64,000 nucleotides of DNA from Mycobacterium malmoense. Lineage in GTDB: Bacteria; Actinomycetota; Actinomycetes; Mycobacteriales; Mycobacteriaceae. Below the pieces are notes generated by a model. The model made no database searches, was not told the DNA's origin, and saw nothing but the letters and a program-made list of their open reading frames with translations. This document shows positions 9,332 to 18,623 of this stretch, piece after piece. Both the position numbers and the translations under genes were made by a program. The stretch spans positions 186,001-250,000 of the forward strand of contig NZ_CP080999.1 of assembly GCF_019645855.1 (NCBI RefSeq). The letters run 5' to 3'. Numbering within the stretch: position 1 is the stretch's first letter; each line of letters starts with the position of its first letter.

Positions 9332-9955
9332 ATGGGAAGGTCGCAGCTAGGTCGCCCGGTCGGCGCCAGCGGCGAGGAGACCCGCCAGCGGATCGTCGCC
9401 GCCACCATGCGCTGCGTGGCCACGGTGGGGTACTCCCGGGCCACCATCCGCGAGATCGCCCGCACGGCGAAGGTGACCAGCGCCAGCCTGTACAACTATT
9501 TTCCGAACAAGTCGGAGCTGATCAAGGCGGCGGTCGCGGCCCGAACCGAGGTGGCGTTGCCGCGGCTGCGCCGGGCCGCCGGCGGCCCCGGCGATGTCAT
9601 CGACCGAATCGAAGCGGTGCTCGACGAATCGGGCCAATTGATGCGCGAATACCCCGACCTCGCCGCTTTCGAGTGGGCGATCCGGGCCGAAAGCGCGGTC
9701 GCCTTTGATGACCCCGCGGGATTCACGGCGTTCCGCGACATCATCGAGGGCATCGTCGGGAGCGCTGACGGGGGCGCTGTTGAGGCCGTCTACTCCCTGA
9801 TCTACGGCCTGACCGAGCTGGGCGCCTCGCTGCCGCCGGAGGACTACCACGCGGCGCTGGACTCGGCCAAGAAGTTGATCAGGGGGACGCTGTTGGGATC
9901 TGGAGCCGCCGAGACTGCGCCCAGCGCGCCGGTCGGGCCAAAATCGGCGCGCTGA
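9332..9955 (+). CDS. TetR family regulator, paralogue B
   Basis: 207 residues. Its HTH, YSRATIREIARTAKVTSASL then Y-N-Y-F-P-N-K-S-E-L, is nearly the same as that of the divergent gene ending at 8538. ATG 9332 has GAGG 6 bases upstream; GTG 9320 is also possible. It lies 111 bp upstream of the BVMO pair on the same strand, so it is the likely regulator of ketone oxidation genes. The helix 3 residues differ slightly between the paralogues (K-V-T-S-A-S versus D-M-T-S-G-S), so their sites may be related but not equal. Confidence 0.86.
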   Translation: MGRSQLGRPVGASGEETRQRIVAATMRCVATVGYSRATIREIARTAKVTSASLYNYFPNKSELIKAAVAARTEVALPRLRRAAGGPGDVIDRIEAVLDESGQLMREYPDLAAFEWAIRAESAVAFDDPAGFTAFRDIIEGIVGSADGGAVEAVYSLIYGLTELGASLPPEDYHAALDSAKKLIRGTLLGSGAAETAPSAPVGPKSAR

Positions 9956-10010
9956 GCGCAGTCTCGGCGCACTCACCGCGGGCTCGGCGCCGAGCAACCC
10001 CAGCGCGCCC

Positions 10011-10037
10011 TTGATATGATCAAGCGATTGATTATAT
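10011..10037 (+). promoter_or_regulatory. Candidate TetR operator upstream of BVMO operon
   Basis: TTGATATGATCAA at 10011-10023 is a perfect 5+3+5 inverted repeat. The right arm pairs again with TTGAT at 10028-10032, giving alternating TTGAT/ATCAA half sites. ATTATAT follows at 10031-10037 and could serve as a -10 region. The site lies 30 bp before the first BVMO start and shares elements with 9282-9299. Confidence 0.55.
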
Positions 10038-10066
10038 AGTCGGGTCACGAACAGGGAGTCGATGCC

Positions 10067-11851
10067 GTGACCGAGACCGTTGGCGCGACGTTCGACGTCG
10101 AGGCGCTGCGACGGAAGTACGCCGAAGAGCGCGCGCTGCGATTGCGGCCCGACGGCATCGCGCAGTACGTGGAGATCGCGGGTGCTTTCGCCCGGTTCGC
10201 CGACGACCCCTGGATGGACGGGGCGTTCGCCCGCGAGCCCCTCACCGATCAGGTCGACGTGGCGATCATCGGCGCCGGTTTCGGCGGGTTGTTGACGGGC
10301 GCGCGGCTCCGCCAACTCGGGGTCGACAGCATCCGGTTGATCGACCGGGCGGCCGACGTGGGTGGCACCTGGTACTGGAACCGGTATCCGGGGATCGCCT
10401 GCGACGTCGAATCCTATGTGTATATGCCGCTGTTGGAGGAGCTCGGTTACGTCCCCACCGAAAAATACGCCCAGGGGGCCGAGATCTTCGCGCACTGCCG
10501 GGCCATCGCCGAGCACTACGACCTGTACCGCGACGCGTGCCTGCAGACCGATGTCCACGAGATCCGTTGGGAGGCCGAAAGTTCCCGCTGGATCATCCGG
10601 ACAAACCGGGGCGACGAGATGCGGGCCAGGTTCGTCTCCATGGCCAACGGGTATCAAGCGAAGCCCAAGCTGCCCGGCATCCCCGGGATCGGCACCTTCC
10701 GGGGAAAGACGTTTCACACCAGCCGGTGGGACTATGGCTACACCGGCGAGAAGCTGGAGAACCTGGCCGGTCAGCGCGTCGGCATCATCGGCACGGGCGC
10801 GACGGCGGTGCAGTGCGTGCCGCACCTGGCCGCGGCGGCGAGGCACCTCTACGTCTTCCAGCGCACGCCATCGTCGGTGGACGTGCGGGACAACCGGCCC
10901 ACGGATCCGCAGTGGGTCAACGCATTACGGCCGGGCTGGCAGCGCGAGCGCATAGAGAACTTCCAGATCCTCACCGCCGGTGGGCGGGCCGAGGAGGATC
11001 TCGTCGCCGACGCCTGGACGAGCATCACCCGCAAGCTTCCGGTCATGCGTCACGACACCACCGGTTCACCGGCTCGCGACGTCGAGCTCGCCGACTTCGC
11101 CAAGATGGAGGAGATCCGGGCCCGGGTCGACGAGATCGTGGCCGACCGCGCCACCGCGGAGGCGCTCAAACCCTGGTACGGCTACTTCTGCAAGCGGCCC
11201 TGCTTCCACGACGCGTATCTCCAGACGTTCAACCGCGACAACGTCACGCTGGTCGACACCCGCGGTCGCGGAGTGGAGCGCATCACCGAGACCGGCGCGG
11301 TCGTCGACGGGGTGGCCCACGAGCTCGACTGCCTCATCTTCGCGACCGGTTTCGAGGTCGGCACCGACTACTGTCGACGGACCGGGTTCGAGCTGATCGG
11401 CCGCGACGGCGTCACGCTGACCGACCGGTGGCGCGACGGTGTGCGCACGTTCCAGGGCTTGTGCACCAACGGTTTTCCGAACTGTTTCATCGAAAGCATC
11501 GCCCAGGCGGGGCTCACGGTCAATTTCCCCTACCTGCTGGACGTGCAGGCGAGCCACGCCGCGTGGATCATTGCGCGTGCACTTGAGCGAGGCGTCACCG
11601 AAGTCGAGGCGTCACCCGGAGCCGAAGCCGCGTGGGTGGACACGGTGGTGGCGCGGTCGGCCGCCACCGCCGCGCGCGCGAAGACCTGCACCCCCGGCTA
11701 CTACAACCGGGAGGGGAAGGCGGACGCCAGGACCCGGCAGGGCAGCTTCTTCTTCGGTACCCCAACCGAATACGCCGACATCTTGGCGGCATGGCGGGCA
11801 CAGGGGGACCTCGAGGGGCTCGAGGTCCGCGGTGCGGGGACCGGGCCGTGA
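10067..11851 (+). CDS. Flavin-containing Baeyer-Villiger monooxygenase (first of pair)
   Basis: 594-residue NADPH/FAD enzyme predicted to insert oxygen next to a carbonyl, converting a ketone to an ester or lactone. It has an FAD-binding GAGFGG near residue 70, the G-G-T-W-Y-W-N-R-Y-P-G block, the BVMO fingerprint FRGKTFHTSRWD (about 211-222) and a second dinucleotide motif GTGATA near 243. The N-terminal extension (E-A-L-R-R-K-Y-A-E-E-R) marks the longer cyclopentadecanone/steroid monooxygenase-like group. GTG 10067 has AGGGAG upstream. It overlaps the next monooxygenase gene by 4 bases. The 57599 gene is a homologue from the same group. Confidence 0.9.
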   Translation: MTETVGATFDVEALRRKYAEERALRLRPDGIAQYVEIAGAFARFADDPWMDGAFAREPLTDQVDVAIIGAGFGGLLTGARLRQLGVDSIRLIDRAADVGGTWYWNRYPGIACDVESYVYMPLLEELGYVPTEKYAQGAEIFAHCRAIAEHYDLYRDACLQTDVHEIRWEAESSRWIIRTNRGDEMRARFVSMANGYQAKPKLPGIPGIGTFRGKTFHTSRWDYGYTGEKLENLAGQRVGIIGTGATAVQCVPHLAAAARHLYVFQRTPSSVDVRDNRPTDPQWVNALRPGWQRERIENFQILTAGGRAEEDLVADAWTSITRKLPVMRHDTTGSPARDVELADFAKMEEIRARVDEIVADRATAEALKPWYGYFCKRPCFHDAYLQTFNRDNVTLVDTRGRGVERITETGAVVDGVAHELDCLIFATGFEVGTDYCRRTGFELIGRDGVTLTDRWRDGVRTFQGLCTNGFPNCFIESIAQAGLTVNFPYLLDVQASHAAWIIARALERGVTEVEASPGAEAAWVDTVVARSAATAARAKTCTPGYYNREGKADARTRQGSFFFGTPTEYADILAAWRAQGDLEGLEVRGAGTGP

Positions 11852-13422
11852 CGAGCCGACGGGCCGGTCGGCGCTATGCGGTCGGTCGGCTGCGGGCGGC
11901 GACACGACGCCGACGCCCCCCGAGGGTGGCGATCATCGGCGCGGGCTTCGGCGGTCTCGGCGCGGCGGTGGCGCTGCGCCGCGCCGGCATCGACGACCTG
12001 GTGATCATCGAGGGCGGTGACGGCGTCGGGGGCACCTGGCGGCGCAACACCTATCCCGGCGCCGCGTGCGATATCCAAAGCCATCTGTATTCATTTTCGT
12101 TCGCGCCCAACAAGTCCTGGAGCCGCACCTACGCTCGGCAGCCCGAGATCCTGGCCTACCTCGAATCGGTGACCGACGATTTCGATCTGCGCCGCCACCT
12201 CATGCTCAACACCCGCGTGCGCTCGGTCCGCTGGAACGCGGAAACCTGGAGCTGGGACTGCCAGCTGGACCGCGCCGGGACCCCAGCCACCCTGACCGCC
12301 GACGTCATCGTCTGCGCCGCCGGACTGTTCGGATCGCCGAGGCTGCCCGACATCGAGGGCCTGGCCGACTTCGGCGGCCCGCTCATGCACACCGCGCAGT
12401 GGGATCACGGCATCGGGCTGGCGGGCAAGAAGGTGGCGGTGATCGGCACCGGCGCCAGCGGGGTGCAGGTGGTTCCCGAATTGGCGAGGGTCGCCGAACG
12501 CGTGACCGTGTTCCAGCGAACCCCGCCGTGGATGGTACCCAAGGACGACCGACCCTACAGCGCAACCGAATTGGTGCGGTTTCGGCGCGATCCCCTGGCG
12601 GCGCGCCGCACCCGTTGGCAGATCTGGAAATTCCAGCACGACAACACGGCGACCTTCGCCGACGACCCGGTGGTGGCCGCGCGCACCCACATCGCGACGT
12701 CGTTTCTGGAGCGCACCGTGGCCGACGAGCGGCTGCGCCGCGCGCTGACGCCGAACTACCCGTTCCGCTGCAAGCGCGTGCTGCTGGGCGACGAGTATTA
12801 CCGGGCGCTGCAGGAAGCCAACGTCGAGCTGGTCACCGACCCCATCGCGCGGATTGCCGAGACGTCGGTGATCACCGCGACCGGCAAGGCGGTCGACGCC
12901 GACGCGATCGTGCTGGCCACCGGGTTCGAGACGGCGCGCTACCTGTCGGGCATCGACGTCATCGGGGTTGGGGGCCAGCGGCTGCACGAGCGCTGGGGAG
13001 ACGACCCCAGCGCCTACCTGGGCGTGGCCGTCGGCGGCTTCCCGAACTTCTTCATGCTCTACGGCCCCAACACCAACCAGGGCGGCAACTCGATCGTCTA
13101 CATCCTGGAGGCCGGTGCGCGGCTGGTGGCCAGCGCGGCGAGTCGGGTGGCGCGCCGGGGCGGATACGTCGACGTGCGCCCGGAAGCCGAAAAGTGTTAC
13201 AACGACCGGCTTTCCGCGGACCTCGAGCGCACCGTCTGGACCCAGTGTGACAGCTACTTCCGTTCGCCCACCGGCCGCATCGTCACCCAATGGCCCTACA
13301 CCGAACTGGAATACGCCCGACGCACCTGGCGGTTGCGCCCCCGGGAGTGGCTGCACCGCACCGGTGCGGCGCCGGCGGACGCGCAATCAACCAAGCAGGG
13401 CGCGCTCGCCGGCGCTGACTAG
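11848..13422 (+). CDS. Flavin-containing Baeyer-Villiger monooxygenase (second of pair)
   Basis: 524 residues. It begins at a GTG that overlaps the previous stop (GTGA). It has FAD motif GAGFGG near residue 31, G-G-T-W-R-R-N-T-Y-P-G-A-A-C-D, BVMO fingerprint FGGPLMHTAQWD near 175, and NADP motif GTGASG near 200. It lacks the long N-terminal extension and is closer to EtaA/4-hydroxyacetophenone-type monooxygenases than to its neighbour. Coupled translation of two unlike BVMOs suggests they act on the same substrate class or on successive ketones. Confidence 0.9.
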   Translation: MTSRRAGRRYAVGRLRAATRRRRPPRVAIIGAGFGGLGAAVALRRAGIDDLVIIEGGDGVGGTWRRNTYPGAACDIQSHLYSFSFAPNKSWSRTYARQPEILAYLESVTDDFDLRRHLMLNTRVRSVRWNAETWSWDCQLDRAGTPATLTADVIVCAAGLFGSPRLPDIEGLADFGGPLMHTAQWDHGIGLAGKKVAVIGTGASGVQVVPELARVAERVTVFQRTPPWMVPKDDRPYSATELVRFRRDPLAARRTRWQIWKFQHDNTATFADDPVVAARTHIATSFLERTVADERLRRALTPNYPFRCKRVLLGDEYYRALQEANVELVTDPIARIAETSVITATGKAVDADAIVLATGFETARYLSGIDVIGVGGQRLHERWGDDPSAYLGVAVGGFPNFFMLYGPNTNQGGNSIVYILEAGARLVASAASRVARRGGYVDVRPEAEKCYNDRLSADLERTVWTQCDSYFRSPTGRIVTQWPYTELEYARRTWRLRPREWLHRTGAAPADAQSTKQGALAGAD

Positions 13423-14148
13423 CCTAGACCGAAATCGATGACGCCGCGGATCAGTTGGCCGGCGGCCAGGTCGGCGTAGGCTTCGTTGATTTCGTCGAGC
13501 CCGTAGCGCTTGGTGATCATTTCGTCGAGCAGTAGCCGAGCCGACCCATACAGCGTGGCCAGCAGGGGTATGTCGCTTTTCGGATTGCAAGAGCCAAACA
13601 CGGTGCCGCACAACGTCTTGTTCATCAGGATGAAATCCTGCAGCGTGATTGCGATCGAGTGTGTCGCCGGCGACGGCAGGCCGGTGAGTACACAGGTGCC
13701 GCCCTTGCGGGTGAGCGTCAACGCTGTCCCGACGTCCGCCTCGCCGATCATCGTGGGGGACACTATGACCGCATCGGCCATCACGCCGCGGGTCAGCTCG
13801 CGCACCACCTCGATCGCCGTCGCGGCCGTGTGGGTGGCGCCGAAGCTGGGTGCGGACTCGCGTTTGAACTCGTTCGGGTCACCCCAGCGCCCACCTCCAC
13901 CACGACACCAGAGCCTTCGTGCCCGCCGATCGTCGGCGACATGGCGGGCAACCCGAGGGCGCGCAGGGTATCCGGGGGCCGCGCCAGCTTTCCTTGCCGA
14001 ATGTGCTCGTCGGAGTGGCAGAGCCCGGTGGCGGCCAGCCGGACGAGCACCTCACCGGCGCGCGGCGGATCCAGCTCGAACTCTTCGACGCACCACGGAC
14101 GGCCGTACTCGTAGAGGATGGCCGCGCGGCAATGGCCGAATCGGGCCG
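13419..14148 (-). pseudogene. Zinc-type NDMA/NAD alcohol dehydrogenase pseudogene with internal deletion
   Basis: Remains of an AdhB/AdhD-like zinc alcohol dehydrogenase. The N-terminal piece (AAILYEYGRPWCVEEF, C-H-S-D, I-G-G-H-E-G-S-G-V-V-V-E-V-G-A-G-V) reads in one frame down to about 13870. The C-terminal piece (FKRESAPSFGATH onward to G-V-I-D-F-G-L-G) reads in another. Compared with the roughly 370-residue family, about 125 residues are missing, including the four-Cys structural zinc site and the NAD-binding glycine motif. No good start codon precedes the N-terminal piece. It cannot encode a working enzyme. Confidence 0.85.
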
Positions 14149-14151
14149 CTG

Positions 14152-15546
14152 TCAGGCGGGATCGTCGGCAACCTCGATGTCGCCGGCCGCGGCCGCCGCA
14201 CGCAGTTGGTGAAAGTCGTCGAGCGACTTGTCGGCGTATGCGTACGACCACTCGGCGACCGCGTCGTGCACGGTGTCGTTGGTGCCGACGTATCCCCGCA
14301 GTATTGACGCGTTCGCGCTCTGCGAGTGCGCCCGCGCCAGCAGCACCGCACAGGCCGTGACGTATTCGCGGAACGTCGAGGCCGACATGTCTTCGGTGTC
14401 GACGGTGCCCTTCATGTCGTGGAACTGACGGACGTAGTAATCGCGGCCGTCCTTGCGGGTCGTCCCGAGGAACACATCCGACATCGCCTGCAGGATGCGC
14501 TGGCCGTCGGTGACGCGCACGCCCTGGCCCTTGGCCTCGACGGCCGCGGTCAGCGTGTCCGGCTGGCGCCAGCCGCCGTATTCTTCGAGCACCGATCGAG
14601 TGGCCTCTTTGATCTGCAGGATCAGCGGCGTGCCGTTGGGACCGACCAAGATGACCAGGTAACAGCGGGTGCCGACGCTGCCGACGCCGACCACCCGCAG
14701 CGCGATGTCGGTGATGCGAAAGTGCGACAGCAGCAGCGCGACGTCGGCCGGGACCGCGGCCAGATACTCCCGGGCCGACTCCACCAACGGCGCCTCGGTG
14801 TCCTCGTCGACATGCTGCAGCACCGGGGCCGATTCCCGCAGCCGTGGGGTCCCGTCGGGCCCAATCTCCGTGATCTGCTTGAAGACTCGCGCCGACGTTC
14901 GGGTGCGCGCCCGGGATGTCGTCTTCCGGATCACTCCCAGCATGCCCTTGGATACGTTCCCGGTGTAGCTCTCCGGTTCCACCCGTACGTAGTAGCGGTC
15001 CAGCACGTCCATTTCGAGCATCGCGTGCAGACCGGTTTGGTAGCCCAGCAATGCCTGTTCGACGCAACGGCGGATAGCCTTGGCCGGGTACCCGGCATGG
15101 CGGCCCCCGATGATCGCGCTGGTGATCAGGCGTTTGACGTCCCACTCGGCGGGCGCCACGGCCGCCTCGTCGAAGTCGTTCAGGTCGAAGACTATTGACC
15201 GGTGCGGGGCGGCGTACATGCCGAAATTCGAGACGTGAGCGTCACCGCAACACATGACTTCGATCCCACTGGACGGGCTGGCGGCGAGGTCGGCGGCCAT
15301 GACCGCCGCGGATCCCCGGTAAAACGAGAAGGGGTCGGCGAGCATCCGAGCGAACCGCAACGGGACGAGTTCGCTTAGCCGGTCGGCATTTTGGGCGACG
15401 AGAATCTCCGTGGCCGTGTGCGCGGCGGGAACCAGTTGCGCGAGTGCGCGCCGTGGGACGGACTTCCGCAGCGCCCGGCCGCGGGCCACGTCTTCGCGCG
15501 GGACTTCGAGGTCGATAAGGCGTTCACGCAACACCCGCTGGGGCAT
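14152..15546 (-). CDS. DUF2252 domain-containing protein
   Basis: 464 residues matching DUF2252 over the full length. Visible blocks are RFARMLADPFSFYRGSA, the C-G-D-A-H-V-S-N-F-G signature, F-D-L-N-D-F-D-E, and YYVRQFHDMKG. The conserved GDAH and D-F-D motifs recall the catalytic and metal-binding loops of kinase/aminoglycoside-phosphotransferase folds, so a small-molecule kinase-like activity is possible but unproven. The next gene downstream is the alcohol dehydrogenase pseudogene, whose remains start at its stop codon. Confidence 0.85.
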   Translation of the reverse strand: MPQRVLRERLIDLEVPREDVARGRALRKSVPRRALAQLVPAAHTATEILVAQNADRLSELVPLRFARMLADPFSFYRGSAAVMAADLAASPSSGIEVMCCGDAHVSNFGMYAAPHRSIVFDLNDFDEAAVAPAEWDVKRLITSAIIGGRHAGYPAKAIRRCVEQALLGYQTGLHAMLEMDVLDRYYVRVEPESYTGNVSKGMLGVIRKTTSRARTRTSARVFKQITEIGPDGTPRLRESAPVLQHVDEDTEAPLVESAREYLAAVPADVALLLSHFRITDIALRVVGVGSVGTRCYLVILVGPNGTPLILQIKEATRSVLEEYGGWRQPDTLTAAVEAKGQGVRVTDGQRILQAMSDVFLGTTRKDGRDYYVRQFHDMKGTVDTEDMSASTFREYVTACAVLLARAHSQSANASILRGYVGTNDTVHDAVAEWSYAYADKSLDDFHQLRAAAAAGDIEVADDPA

Positions 15547-15731
15547 TTGACCAGCATAGATAAGGGCGCCGAGGCCGCGGTGGGTTTTCGATGGCGCGAA
15601 TTACGGCGCACGTATTTATCGTCAGAGTGATTCTCATGGCTGTCCCCGGGTGGCCCAATGGTTAACATCACCGAAAATGCCGGGTGCCAAACCAAAATGG
15701 CCCGGGGATCGCTGCGAGAGGACGCCTGCCG

Positions 15732-16820
15732 ATGGTAGAAACGCCTCCGTCGACTAAGCGACCCCGTGCCCGGTGGCGCATTCCCTGGCTCAACATCCTT
15801 GGTGTTGTCGCCATCGTCTTCGCCGCGACGGCGATCGTGACCAAGAACGTGCCCGGCCTTTCCGCCCACGGGGCCAACCGCATCCTCAACGTGTCCTACG
15901 ACCCGACGCGTGAGTTATATGCGGCCATCGACAAGGCCTTCATCCCGCAATACCGCTCGCACACCGGAATCACGTTGGACATCAAAGAGTCTCACGGTGG
16001 CTCGGGACGCCAGCTGCGCAGCGTGCTGGACGGCAGCCAGAAAGCCACCGTGGTGTCGCTGGCGTTGATCAGCGACGTCGACACGCTGGCCAAGCGGGGG
16101 TTCGTCGCCGCCGACTGGCAACGGCGTCTGCCGAACGATTCGGTGCCGTACACCTCGACCATCGTCTTCGTCGTCCGCAAGGGCAATCCCAAAGCCATCC
16201 ACGACTGGCCCGACCTGATCAAAAATGACGTGTCCGTGGTGACACCCAATCCGCGCAGCTCGGGTAACGGCCAATTGAGCATCCTCGCGGCGTGGGGGTC
16301 GGTGACCACTCGAGGTGGCGGCCGGGCCCAAGCGGCCGACTACGTGCGGGCGCTATTGCGGCACGTGGCCGTCTCCGACGCCGGGGCCCGCGGCGCGGGC
16401 GACAGCTTCGCGCTGGCGAAGATCGGCGATGTGCAGCTGAGTTGGGAGAACGAGGCCCTGCGCGAGGTCGCCGCCAATAAGGACGAACTCGAGCTGGTCT
16501 ACCCGCCGGTCAGCATCCTCGCCCAGCCCGCCGTGGCCTGGGTCGACGCAAACGTCGCCGATCCCAAGACCGCAACCTACGCCAAGGCATACCTCGACTA
16601 CCTGTTCACCGACGCGGCGCAAGAGCAGGTCGCGCAATACGGCTACCGGCCGTTCAAAGCGGACATCCTTGCCAGACACGCCGATCGGCTGCCCCCGCTC
16701 ACGCTGTTCCCGATCAGCGCCATCGCCAAGGACTGGAGCGACGCGCGCGAGCAGTTCTTCGGCACCAACGGAATCCTCGACACGATCTCAGCGCCACCCG
16801 CCGCGGCGTCGACAACATAG
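15732..16820 (+). CDS. Membrane-anchored sulfate/thiosulfate-type substrate-binding protein
   Basis: 362 residues. One N-terminal membrane helix (about 18-37) is followed by a periplasmic binding fold of the sulfate-binding SubI/Sbp type: [11 protein letters not shown] near 54, SHGGSGRQ, an SSGNGQ loop in the place of the usual TSGNGR, and G-A-G-D-S-F. There is no lipobox cysteine, so it is tethered by the helix or secreted. ATG 15732 has GAGAGGA upstream. No ABC permease or ATPase follows; the next gene, 19 bp on, is a SulP permease. A shared oxyanion substrate is inferred. Confidence 0.82.
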   Translation: MVETPPSTKRPRARWRIPWLNILGVVAIVFAATAIVTKNVPGLSAHGANRILNVSYDPTRELYAAIDKAFIPQYRSHTGITLDIKESHGGSGRQLRSVLDGSQKATVVSLALISDVDTLAKRGFVAADWQRRLPNDSVPYTSTIVFVVRKGNPKAIHDWPDLIKNDVSVVTPNPRSSGNGQLSILAAWGSVTTRGGGRAQAADYVRALLRHVAVSDAGARGAGDSFALAKIGDVQLSWENEALREVAANKDELELVYPPVSILAQPAVAWVDANVADPKTATYAKAYLDYLFTDAAQEQVAQYGYRPFKADILARHADRLPPLTLFPISAIAKDWSDAREQFFGTNGILDTISAPPAAASTT

Positions 16821-16839
16821 CGGAAAGGCTGAACACGAC

Positions 16840-18615
16840 GTGGCCCGCGCTCTCAATTACGACCTGGTGAAGGGCCGGCACGATCTCGTCGCCGGCCTCA
16901 CCGTCGCCGCCATCTCGTTCCCGCAGGCGATGGCGTACGCGCTGATCGCCGGAGTGGACCCCAGGTTTGGTGTGTATTCGGCGATCGTGGTGACGGCGGT
17001 CGCCTCGATCTTCGGGTCGTCCTCGCATCTGATCAACGGGCCGACCAGCGCGATATCGCTGCTGGTCTTCACGGCCCTCGCCTTCCTCGATCCGGAGAAC
17101 AGCACCGAACTCTTCCAGGGGCTGTTCCTGCTGGCCGTCCTGGTTGGCGCGATTCAGATCGTGATCAGCCTGTTCAAGCTGGGCAACCTGACCCGCTACA
17201 TATCCGAATCGGTCATCATCGGTTTCATGGCGGCCGCGGCGTTTCTGCTCGCCGTGGGACAGGTGGGAAACGCGCTGGGTGTGCGCGACAAGGGCAACGG
17301 TCACATGCAGGTCCTGCGCCGGGTGTGGCTCACCTTGACCCACGGGGACCCGGTCAACTACCGGGCCCTGACGCTCAGCGGCGCCGCGGTAATTCTGGCA
17401 CTTGTCCTGCGCAAGCTGGTGCAACGCTACCGATGGCCGCAGATCGACATGCTTGCCGTGCTGATCATCACCGCCCTGATCGCCTATCTCGCGGGGTGGT
17501 CGATTCCGGGAGCGAACGGCCATACCGCGGTGTCGGTGGCCGCCAAGATCCCGCGCAGCTTGCCCACCCCGCATGTCCCCGAGCTACACACCGGCTGGCT
17601 GCCTCAGCTGTCGACGGGCGCGCTGGCCATCGCCTTCGTCGGCATCATCGAAGCGCTGTCGATTGCCAAAGCCATTGCCTACCAGACCCAACAGAAGATC
17701 GACTACAACCGGCAGATCATGGCGGAAGGCCTAGCCAATCTCGCCGGCGGCTTCTTCCAGAGCCTGCCAGGCTCGGGCTCGCTGTCGCGATCGGCGATCG
17801 ACTTCCAGTCCGGTGCCCGCACCCGTTTCTCCGGGATCGTCTCGGCCGCAACGGTTGCCACGGCGCTGCTGTTGTTCGCGCCTTTACTGCGGTATGTTCC
17901 GCAGCCGGCGCTGGCCGGGCTGCTGCTCGTGACGGCCGCGCGGCTGGTCGATTTCAAGCGTCTGATCTACACGCTCAAGGCATCCCGCTATGACGCGGGC
18001 TTGGTGATCGTTACCGCATTCACCGGCGTGGCAATCGATCTCGACAAATCGGTGCTGCTCGGCGTGCTCCTGTCGATCCTGTTGTTCGTGCCGCGGGCGG
18101 CGAAGCTGAAAGCCAAGGAACTCATTGTCACGCCCGAACGCGTCGTCCGCGAACGCATTCCGGCCGACCCAACGGATCCCTCGATCATCATCTACGATCT
18201 GGAAGGGGAGCTATTCTTCGGAGCCGCACCGGAATTAGACCGCTACCTCTTGGAGATCAGCCAACGGATCGTGGATGACGACATTAAGTTCGTGGTGTTG
18301 CGACTCAAGCGGGTGCGCCACCCGGACGTCGTCTGCATCGAGCGCATCGAGCACTTCCTCCGCGAACAGGCCGCGCGCGGCGTCACCGTCCTGCTCGCCG
18401 GGGTGCGCCCCGATTCGCTTGCCGTTCTGAAAAACGTCGGATTCCAAAAGTGGTTCCCCACGGAGCAGGTGTTCCCCGAAGAAGACGAGGAATACTCGGC
18501 GACGCTCAAAGCGGTGCGTTACGCCCACAACAAACTCGCCGAGCTGAAGCTGAACGAGCCGTTCACGGCGACACCCGAGCTCGCCGCGCACGCGGACCTT
18601 TACTACCTCGTTTGA
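16840..18615 (+). CDS. SulP family anion permease with STAS domain
   Basis: 591 residues with a SulP core: the F-P-Q-A-M-A-Y-A-L-I-A-G-V-D-P block near residue 28, about 12 hydrophobic helices, and G-F-F-Q-S-L-P-G-S-G-S-L-S-R-S near 302. A C-terminal cytoplasmic STAS domain spans about 447-560. It should carry sulfate or another small anion (bicarbonate, molybdate) by proton or sodium symport. GTG 16840 follows GGAAAGG. It lies 19 bp after the binding-protein gene and is probably co-transcribed. Unlike Rv3273, no carbonic anhydrase domain is fused at the C-terminus. Confidence 0.9.
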   Translation: MARALNYDLVKGRHDLVAGLTVAAISFPQAMAYALIAGVDPRFGVYSAIVVTAVASIFGSSSHLINGPTSAISLLVFTALAFLDPENSTELFQGLFLLAVLVGAIQIVISLFKLGNLTRYISESVIIGFMAAAAFLLAVGQVGNALGVRDKGNGHMQVLRRVWLTLTHGDPVNYRALTLSGAAVILALVLRKLVQRYRWPQIDMLAVLIITALIAYLAGWSIPGANGHTAVSVAAKIPRSLPTPHVPELHTGWLPQLSTGALAIAFVGIIEALSIAKAIAYQTQQKIDYNRQIMAEGLANLAGGFFQSLPGSGSLSRSAIDFQSGARTRFSGIVSAATVATALLLFAPLLRYVPQPALAGLLLVTAARLVDFKRLIYTLKASRYDAGLVIVTAFTGVAIDLDKSVLLGVLLSILLFVPRAAKLKAKELIVTPERVVRERIPADPTDPSIIIYDLEGELFFGAAPELDRYLLEISQRIVDDDIKFVVLRLKRVRHPDVVCIERIEHFLREQAARGVTVLLAGVRPDSLAVLKNVGFQKWFPTEQVFPEEDEEYSATLKAVRYAHNKLAELKLNEPFTATPELAAHADLYYLV

Positions 18616-18623
18616 TCCCGCAC

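Noticed and set aside
15547..15731. Possible riboswitch or leader RNA before the sulfate-type binding protein
   Set aside because: No recognisable SAM, molybdate or other riboswitch core was found in the 185-bp gap, so only an ordinary promoter is assumed.
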